A stretch of DNA of 6,205 nt from Gammaproteobacteria bacterium. Lineage in GTDB: Bacteria > Pseudomonadota > Gammaproteobacteria > Pseudomonadales > UBA7434. The notes below the pieces were generated by a model that was given only the letters and a program-made list of their open reading frames with translations, ran no database searches and was not told where the DNA came from. The DNA lies in NCBI GenBank assembly GCA_024280785.1, contig JAJRPK010000338.1, positions 1-6,205 of the forward strand, given 5' to 3'. Of the stretch, positions 1 through 4,572 are shown in pieces. Positions within the stretch are counted from its first letter, which is position 1, and each line of letters begins with the position of its first letter. Position numbers and translations under genes: made by a program.

Positions 1-855
1 AACGTTTGTGATCTTGATGCCGATGGTGACGGCGTTGATGGTGACGGTTCAGGCGGCCCCAGTGTTACCGATGCTAACGATCTTAACGCTCAAGTAGTGA
101 CGGATCCCGATGGCGATGGTATTGATGTCGCGGGTGGTCTTAACCCGTCAAACAGCGCCACTTTAAATGGTCCGGACAACTGTCCTCTGGTTGCCAACAC
201 TGATCAAGCGAATCTGGATGGAGATGCCTTTGGTAATCTTTGCGATAATGACGCTGATGGAGACGGTGCTGATGGAGACGGTATGGGTGGGCCTGGACCT
301 ACGGATGACAACGATCTTGATGCCAGTATAACTACTGATGCAGATAATGATGGCGTTGATGATGTTTTAGTCCCAGATAACTGCTTGGGCGTAGCTAATC
401 CGCTCCAAGCTAATCTTGATGGTGATGCCTTCGGTGACCTTTGTGATCCTGATGCCGATAATGACGGCGCTAACGGAGACGGTTCCGGCGGTTCTAGCGC
501 GAATGATGTCAATGATCTTGATGATACGGTTATTGCCGATCCTGATGGAGATGGAATTGACAGCTCTCCAGGTGCAGGTACGGCCAATTTGACGGGTCCA
601 GATAATTGCATACTTACTTCAAACGCTAACCAAGCGACGGCCGGTGTGAACACTAATTTGGGTGTCGCTTGCGACCCGGATGACGATGATATCAGTACTG
701 ATAGCGACGGCACGCTTAACGCGCCGGATAACTGCCCTATCAATGCTAACCCAGCGCCGCAAACCGATACTGATTCTGATGGTGCGGGTGATGTCTGTGA
801 TACCGATGACGACAACGATTCAATCCTCGACGCTTTGGATCCTGCCCCGCTTAAC
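1..855 (+). repeat. Imperfect tandem repeats encoding the Asp-rich calcium-binding region
   Basis: The coding repeats share the protein core PDNC...ANLDGDAFGxLCDxDADxDG, followed by a Gly-rich linker and an NDLxxxxxxDxDxDGxD segment. PDNC copies begin at 172, 373, 598 and 724, giving intervals of 201, 225 and 126 nt, all multiples of three. The first two full units are also alike at DNA level (about 207-269 against 408-469), which suggests duplication. The later units diverge and the last is shorter. The composite unit of 67-75 codons is longer than a single classical thrombospondin type-3 repeat. Confidence 0.75.
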
Positions 856-2817
856 CCAGTGGCCAACTATCACTACGATATCTTGTCAACGGGCTTTGTT
901 GCCGCAGTAGATCAATCGGCTTTTAGCCTGGCATCGGCGGCAGAAAGCAGCGTTTCGGTTATTTCGGGCTCTAACCCGATTGCGACCGGGTCTAATGTTT
1001 TAGACTTGGGGGTCGACGAAATGGGTGATGGCACGCTAGCATTTGGCCACGGCTTTGAAGAACTTGACACCGAATTGGCTTTGGGTGGGGCTTGTGCGGC
1101 AGGCAGCACTTGTACGGTAGCCTCTACCCCAACCCTAATAGCGGCAACGGCACCTAATGTGATCGGCGCAGCTAATGAAGTTATTACTTCGGTTTACGTG
1201 GGTGAAGTAGGAACGGCGGCAGGAACGTTAGCGCTGGATTTTGGCGAGTTTGACGTGTCGACCGAAGTGCCGGGCGCGGGCAACACCTTTGAAGTCAATA
1301 CCAATCTTGATCACGGTGTCGGTGGTTCGATATTATCCGGCTTTGCGCAAAGCTTTATCACGGCGGAGCGTGAGTCAGCAGTTGTTTATTCGATTGCCAG
1401 TGGTGATGCTTGTGCGACAGCATTGAGCCTCAATGCGTTTGCTAGCGCTGGGGCACTGGAAACGGAATTGAATACAGCCGTCACTAACACTTCGGCATCA
1501 GCCGTGGCTACGCTTGCCGCGGCGAATTGTACGGTTGTTACAGGAGTAGAAGCACAGAGTTTATCGGTGCTTTCTCCTGAACCTACCGCGATGGCAACCG
1601 CTGACTTTGATAACAGCGCTTACGGTCTGGTCGAATTTTCAAACAGCTACTCTACGTTGACGGCGACCGATCTGGTGTTGCTCAATTCGGCCGTGAGTGA
1701 GTTGACCGTTGGTACGGCTGGTGCGATTACTCAGTCGGCTTCTACGGCTGTTGCCAGTCAGATGGGAGCGGGTACCGCGTTCACTGACGGGCAGTTGCAG
1801 TATGTACTGAATCCTGCTCCAGCCGATATTACTAACTTGGCAGCGGCGGCTACGGGTGAGCTCACGTTAACGCGTGCGGGCAGTGGCGGAGTGACGGGAA
1901 CGGCGTCTAAAGACCGCGAGTTGCTGGTGTTGGTGGGTAACACCAATGCGACGGCCACGGTGACGAATATTTTCGATCGCGGTTACGCAGTGAAGCTGGG
2001 TACCGGTATTGTGGCGGCCGACTTGAACGGCTTGGCATTTGACCTGACAGGCGTGACCTTTAATTCGGGCAATGCAGCGGTTCAGTTCTCTACCTTTAAC
2101 GGCGCGACATTGACGTTTGCCGAGTCGGGCGGGACATTGGTCGCCACATTGGCGGGTACCGTGCCTAACGTGAGCGCGAGCTTTGATGATGCAAACGGCA
2201 ACCTTCCCAACTTGAGCGTGGGGAGTTCGCCATTGGGGTCTCTGGTGTCGTCGTCATTTACTATTGCCAGCAATGGCCGTTTGGCACCGATGGTTTTCGG
2301 TATCTCGGGCATTGAGTTAGAAGGCTTTTACACCGCAGCGGGCGGTTTGCTATTGCGTTTGGTCGATACAGAAGTGATGGCTGGCGGTGGTAGTGGCGGT
2401 ACGTTCAATGACTTAATCTTGGCTTGCGGACTGGTGTCAGGAGGAGGGCGAGACGTGACTTACTGTCCGCCGGGCCAGTCTACCGAAGTAAACATCGACG
2501 ACCCCGATTTCGTTCAAACGGTTCCTCCTACTGTACCCTTCCCCCAAATTACAATTCTTGCCTGCAACGTTGCACAGGTCACTTCTCCCCTGATTGATCC
2601 CGCTACACTCTTGCCCTTTGTAGCGGCGCCTTCAATTGACGGTGCATCTCTCTGTGGCCTTACTTTCCCTTCAGGGGGTTCCTCAGATATCTTTACAGCA
2701 TTAGCAAGAGGTAATCCGGGAGTAGTACAAGATAAAGCTGCGATCGATACCGCTCTGACAGGACCATTTGATGAGTACAGTGTCACTCAGGGTGTCTTGT
2801 TCGGAACTAAACGCTAG
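1..2817 (+). CDS. Large secreted-type protein with thrombospondin type-3-like Asp-rich calcium-binding repeats (5' end outside window)
   Basis: The frame is open from base 1, so the start and any signal peptide lie upstream; 938 residues are visible before the TAG stop. Visible residues 1-285 are a chain of Asp-rich segments of the thrombospondin type-3 kind: DxDxDG-like runs (e.g. DADGDG, DPDGDGID), ANLDGDAFGxLCD, and PDNC motifs at nt 172, 373, 598 and 724. In that family such Asp side chains bind Ca2+ and paired Cys form disulfides, implying an extracytoplasmic location. From about residue 288 the protein becomes Ala/Gly/Ser/Thr/Val-rich with alternating hydrophobic residues, suggesting beta structure, with scattered Cys; I recognise no family there. 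The last 120 residues hold several Cys and a Pro-rich stretch. I see no LPxTG, PEP-CTERM or other sorting tail. An internal GTG at 97 is not the true start. A role in adhesion or as an outer-surface or matrix protein is inference only. It ends at a strong terminator. Confidence 0.88.
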   Translation, partial: NVCDLDADGDGVDGDGSGGPSVTDANDLNAQVVTDPDGDGIDVAGGLNPSNSATLNGPDNCPLVANTDQANLDGDAFGNLCDNDADGDGADGDGMGGPGPTDDNDLDASITTDADNDGVDDVLVPDNCLGVANPLQANLDGDAFGDLCDPDADNDGANGDGSGGSSANDVNDLDDTVIADPDGDGIDSSPGAGTANLTGPDNCILTSNANQATAGVNTNLGVACDPDDDDISTDSDGTLNAPDNCPINANPAPQTDTDSDGAGDVCDTDDDNDSILDALDPAPLNPVANYHYDILSTGFVAAVDQSAFSLASAAESSVSVISGSNPIATGSNVLDLGVDEMGDGTLAFGHGFEELDTELALGGACAAGSTCTVASTPTLIAATAPNVIGAANEVITSVYVGEVGTAAGTLALDFGEFDVSTEVPGAGNTFEVNTNLDHGVGGSILSGFAQSFITAERESAVVYSIASGDACATALSLNAFASAGALETELNTAVTNTSASAVATLAAANCTVVTGVEAQSLSVLSPEPTAMATADFDNSAYGLVEFSNSYSTLTATDLVLLNSAVSELTVGTAGAITQSASTAVASQMGAGTAFTDGQLQYVLNPAPADITNLAAAATGELTLTRAGSGGVTGTASKDRELLVLVGNTNATATVTNIFDRGYAVKLGTGIVAADLNGLAFDLTGVTFNSGNAAVQFSTFNGATLTFAESGGTLVATLAGTVPNVSASFDDANGNLPNLSVGSSPLGSLVSSSFTIASNGRLAPMVFGISGIELEGFYTAAGGLLLRLVDTEVMAGGGSGGTFNDLILACGLVSGGGRDVTYCPPGQSTEVNIDDPDFVQTVPPTVPFPQITILACNVAQVTSPLIDPATLLPFVAAPSIDGASLCGLTFPSGGSSDIFTALARGNPGVVQDKAAIDTALTGPFDEYSVTQGVLFGTKR

Positions 2818-2836
2818 TCCTTAGAGCCAACCGTTT

Positions 2837-2868
2837 AAAAAAGCCCCGCTTTAGCGGGGCTTTTTTTT
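2837..2868 (+). terminator. Rho-independent terminator after the Asp-rich protein gene (possibly bidirectional)
   Basis: A perfect 7-bp GC-rich stem GCCCCGC/GCGGGGC (2843-2849 with 2854-2860) has a TTTA loop. It is preceded by six A and followed by eight T. It starts about 20 nt after the TAG stop at 2815-2817. The A-tract on the left means the minus strand also carries a T-run after the hairpin, so it could stop transcription from either side. It isolates the upstream gene from the small RNA locus. Confidence 0.95.
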
Positions 2869-2995
2869 GCCGAATACTTCTCGATAATATTTTGAGACAC
2901 TCACATCTTTACTTTATGAACGGCCTTGCGGGTCGCGCGCTGAACATCTGAAATATATCGCTGCCAGAGTAGTTGAATAGTCAATTAATAAATAA

Positions 2996-3023
2996 TTGCA
3001 AAAACTCAATTCAAACGTATGAT
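2996..3023 (+). promoter_or_regulatory. Sigma70-type promoter for the candidate small RNA
   Basis: The -35 is TTGCAA (2996-3001, 4 of 6 consensus bases) and the -10 is TATGAT (3018-3023, 5 of 6), with a 16-bp spacer. The predicted start lies about 7 nt after the -10, near 3030, which is the first base of the first GGA hairpin of the downstream RNA. This agreement between promoter geometry and RNA structure supports both calls. The -35 overlaps an inverted repeat CAATTA-N5-TAATTG (2982-2998) that could be an operator or a chance product of AT-richness. No clear GacA-type box (TGTAAG-N6-CTTACA) was found upstream. Confidence 0.7.
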
Positions 3024-3029
3024 CGCAGC

Positions 3030-3179
3030 GTGTTCAGGACGAACACACCGTTCAGGAAAACGCATTCAAGGATGAATGAATGATTGATTGAATAAATGAA
3101 ATTGCTTTGCCACGGATGGGTGACTAGTCATGGACGACTCGTCTTTACTGGCAGGGAGCGCTTGGCGCTCCTTTTTTTT
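3030..3179 (+). ncRNA. Candidate CsrA/RsmA-sequestering small RNA (CsrB/RsmY/RsmZ type)
   Basis: A transcript of about 150 nt runs from the predicted start to a Rho-independent terminator and has no convincing protein frame. It contains six GGA motifs, five of which can be placed in hairpin loops. (1) GTGTTC/GAACAC with loop AGGAC, 3030-3046. (2) CGTT/AACG with loop CAGGAA, 3049-3062. (3) CATTC/GAATG with loop AAGGAT, 3063-3078. (4) A weak CAC/GTG or CC/GG stem around CACGGATG, 3110-3122. (5) AGTC/GACT with loop ATGGAC, extended by GAC/GTC after one mismatch, 3122-3143. The sixth lies in AGGGAG at the terminator base. Sites 3 and 5 match the known RsmE/CsrA consensus (A/U)CANGGANG(U/A) exactly. 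Known RNAs of this type present looped GGA motifs, sequester CsrA/RsmA dimers and relieve translational repression, usually under GacS/GacA or BarA/UvrY control. An AU-rich linker occupies about 3079-3108. Its length is near that of RsmY/RsmZ and well short of CsrB. The class is well supported; membership of a named family is not established. Confidence 0.85.
3155..3179 (+). terminator. Rho-independent terminator of the candidate small RNA
   Basis: A 7-bp stem GGAGCGC/GCGCTCC (3155-3161 with 3165-3171) has a TTG loop and is followed by eight T (3172-3179). The T-run is on the right only, so it acts on plus-strand transcripts. Since yhbY lies on the opposite strand and stops at 3185, this terminator must serve a plus-strand RNA starting after the terminator at 2868, which is independent evidence for a transcript in between. 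The 5' arm contains the last GGA motif. Confidence 0.93.
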
Positions 3180-3184
3180 GAATT

Positions 3185-3481
3185 TTATTTGTTAATTAAG
3201 TTCGATAACTTAGGGTTCGGGTTTTTCGCTTCTCGATGGATTAAAATAATACTGCCAATCGATTGAACCAGTTCGGCTTTGCTTTGTGCACACAGATCTT
3301 TCGTTAGTTCCGTTTTGTTATCCACACTAAGTTTGACCTTGATTAATTCGTGGTCTTCTAATGCGCGGTTAAGCTCTGTTAAAACCGACTCCGACAACCC
3401 TTTAGACGCGACGGTAACAACCGGTTTTAGCCCGTGGCCAAGTTGCCGTAGGTATTTCTTTCTTTCATTGCTTAAGGACAT
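3185..3481 (-). CDS. yhbY: YhbY family RNA-binding protein (CRS1-YhbY/CRM domain), ribosome assembly factor
   Basis: This 98-residue protein is almost entirely one CRM domain, and its length matches the family (about 97 residues in E. coli). It has the N-terminal KKYLRQLGHGLKPVV segment, a GxxG-type loop followed by LSESVLTEL, the highly conserved ALEDHELIKVK helix-strand, and a C-terminal IGSIILIHR strand. The GxxG loop reads A25-S-K-G28, with Ala in the first Gly position. Family members bind RNA and associate with pre-50S ribosomal particles in the cytoplasm. The ATG at 3481 is supported by alignment with the E. coli start (MNLSxxQK) and by an AGG 8 nt upstream; the stop is TAA. It is divergent from rlmE, as in other gammaproteobacteria, and convergent with the small RNA, whose T-run ends 5 nt from its stop codon. 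No minus-strand T-rich terminator follows immediately; the next suitable hairpin in that direction is at 2837-2868. Confidence 0.96.
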   Translation of the reverse strand: MSLSNERKKYLRQLGHGLKPVVTVASKGLSESVLTELNRALEDHELIKVKLSVDNKTELTKDLCAQSKAELVQSIGSIILIHREAKNPNPKLSNLINK

Positions 3482-3522
3482 GGATCAATGCCTAATCTTG
3501 AGTTGAATTGTTGCGGCTGGCT

Positions 3523-3550
3523 ATTCTACCGATAAACCTAACCACGGCAA
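3523..3550 (-). promoter_or_regulatory. Probable sigma70 promoter of yhbY
   Basis: Reading the minus strand, a -35-like TTGCCG (3550-3545, 4 of 6) is followed after 16 bp by a -10 TAGAAT (3528-3523, 5 of 6). The start would fall near 3516, giving a leader of about 35 nt before the yhbY ATG. The rest of the 206-bp divergent region (3482-3687) also carries a plus-strand TAGAAT at 3578-3583 that could serve rlmE, but I find no well-spaced -35 for it. Confidence 0.4.
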
Positions 3551-3687
3551 GAGCAGATTTGCATAACGGAACTGAGGTAGAATTAATCTTCAAATCCTCT
3601 CTGTTATTCTTCACTCCAAATGCAGCGCGGCACAGCTAATCAACTAGCAAAACGTAATCGACTGGCAAAAGAGAGTTTGCACGCTAA

Positions 3688-4320
3688 ATGGCTAAAAATC
3701 GATCAAAAAGTAGCGGTGCCTGGATGCGAGAGCATTTTGATGACCCCTACGTTAAAGAAGCAAAGCGGCTGGGTTTGCGTTCTCGCGCAGCGTTTAAGCT
3801 GCAGTATATTCAAGATAAAGATCGGCTCATTAAGCCGGGAATGACCGTCGTCGATTTAGGCGCAGCCCCTGGTGGTTGGTCTCAGGTCGCTATAGGCCTT
3901 GTCGGTCACAATGGCCGAGTGATTGCCTCGGATATTCTACCGATGGACAGCTTGGCCGGAGTCGAGTTTCTAATCGGTGATTTTACCGACGAAGAGGTGT
4001 TTAATCAGCTAATGAAAATGCTTGGGGCGGCCAAGGCTGACCTTGTAATCTCGGATATGGCCCCCAACATGAGTGGTATGCAGGCCATAGATCAGCCGCA
4101 ATCGATGTACTTGGTTGAACTGGCGCTGGATATGGCACTAAAAGCACTTAAACCGGGCGGAGCCATTGTGTTCAAAGTTTTCCAAGGTGAAGGTTTTGAT
4201 GTTTTTATGACCGATTTACGGCAGTGCTTTGATAAAGTCCTCACCCGCAAACCCGATGCCTCTCGTCCACGATCCAGAGAGGTTTATTTAGTTGCTAAAG
4301 GCTATAAGGCGAACACTTAA
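3688..4320 (+). CDS. rlmE: 23S rRNA (uridine2552-2'-O)-methyltransferase RlmE (FtsJ/RrmJ)
   Basis: This 210-residue protein has the length of E. coli RlmE (209). The enzyme transfers a methyl group from S-adenosylmethionine to the 2'-O of U2552 in the A-loop of 23S rRNA, a late step in 50S assembly. The N-terminal RNA-binding segment (WMREHFDDPYVKEAK) is followed by GLRSRAAFKL with catalytic K37. The SAM-binding motif I VVDLGAAPGGWSQ is at residues 54-66. SDMAPNMSG carries D123, VFKVFQGEGF carries K163, and SRPRSREVYLVA carries E198, so the K-D-K-E tetrad is complete and in the same spacing as in E. coli. The ATG at 3688 matches the family start, although the nearest purine-rich stretch (GAGAG, 3671-3675) is 12 nt away and a weak ribosome binding site. 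It is followed by 252 bp and then ftsH, the classical partner in a heat-shock operon in E. coli. Confidence 0.98.
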   Translation: MAKNRSKSSGAWMREHFDDPYVKEAKRLGLRSRAAFKLQYIQDKDRLIKPGMTVVDLGAAPGGWSQVAIGLVGHNGRVIASDILPMDSLAGVEFLIGDFTDEEVFNQLMKMLGAAKADLVISDMAPNMSGMQAIDQPQSMYLVELALDMALKALKPGGAIVFKVFQGEGFDVFMTDLRQCFDKVLTRKPDASRPRSREVYLVAKGYKANT

Positions 4321-4401
4321 AGCACTTATTGTTAGTAAAGGACTAAAGTTTGTTCAAATTATTAGAATAAGTCTTTAATATTCAAGGAGTTAAATTTTTA
4401 G

Positions 4402-4434
4402 ATGAAACGTTTGGCTATAATCCATGCGTTTCAT
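4402..4434 (+). promoter_or_regulatory. Candidate ftsH promoter with perfect -10 inside an 8-bp inverted repeat
   Basis: TATAAT at 4416-4421 is a perfect sigma70 -10, but no good -35 lies 16-18 bp upstream. The -10 is flanked by a perfect inverted repeat, ATGAAACG (4402-4409) and CGTTTCAT (4427-4434), separated by 17 nt. Such a dyad across a -10 is what a repressor operator looks like; as RNA it would form a stem with a large loop. GATGAAA (4401-4407) and ATCCATGC (4420-4427) faintly resemble heat-shock sigma32 elements (CTTGAAA and CCCCATNT), but with a 12-bp spacer. Function is inferred. Confidence 0.4.
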
Positions 4435-4560
4435 TTACCGTTTCCATTCATTAAAATGATCGCTTTTTCATGGCTGCATCCGAGCTTATGTTGTAGGCTT
4501 AGAATAGTCAGAGTAGGATTTTGAAATACAGTCGATACGTATAAGACAAAATGAAATAAA

Positions 4561-4568
4561 GAGGAAAG
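4561..4568 (+). promoter_or_regulatory. Ribosome binding site deciding the TTG start of ftsH
   Basis: The purine run GAGGAAAG has its GAGG core (4561-4564) 8 nt before the TTG at 4573 and 17 nt before the ATG at 4582. The spacing favours TTG, giving an N-terminus of MNDMVKN. The ATG remains possible as a secondary start. Confidence 0.7.
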
Positions 4569-4572
4569 TCCG

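Larger units (their letters stand above)
4321..4572 (+). other. rlmE-ftsH intergenic leader region
   Basis: These 252 AT-rich bases have no intrinsic terminator after rlmE; only a weak TTAGT/ACTAA hairpin (4332-4346) without a T-run is seen, so readthrough from rlmE into ftsH is possible. The region also contains a perfect TATAAT (4416-4421) enclosed by an inverted repeat (4402-4434), an AAGGAG (4384-4389) upstream of a 40-codon reading frame (4402-4524), and a weaker promoter-like pair TTGTAG-N17-TAGGAT (4491-4519). The long leader suggests that ftsH has its own transcription start here. Confidence 0.6.

Noticed and set aside
97..99. GTG as the start of the large gene
   Set aside because: The same frame is open back to base 1 and the residues before it already belong to the repeat pattern, so the start is outside the window.
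204..866. 220-residue minus-strand reading frame opposite the Asp-rich repeats
   Set aside because: It is the antisense shadow of repetitive GAT/GAC codons: Ser/Pro-rich low-complexity product, no known family, while the plus frame has clear calcium-binding motifs.
2881..2995. Additional gene or tRNA upstream of the small RNA
   Set aside because: No reading frame of useful size with a ribosome site and no cloverleaf-like pairing; it looks like promoter-upstream sequence.
3071..3100. CRISPR-like or microsatellite array
   Set aside because: The near-tetranucleotide units are irregular, without spacers, and lie within the structured small RNA.
3279..3506. Plus-strand reading frame of 75 codons over yhbY
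   Set aside because: Antisense to a clearly conserved yhbY; no ribosome site or family resemblance.
3620..3844. Plus-strand 74-codon frame overlapping the start of rlmE
   Set aside because: Out of frame with the conserved RlmE sequence and ends inside it; a shadow.
4332..4346. Terminator after rlmE
   Set aside because: The hairpin is only five AT-rich pairs and lacks a T-run.
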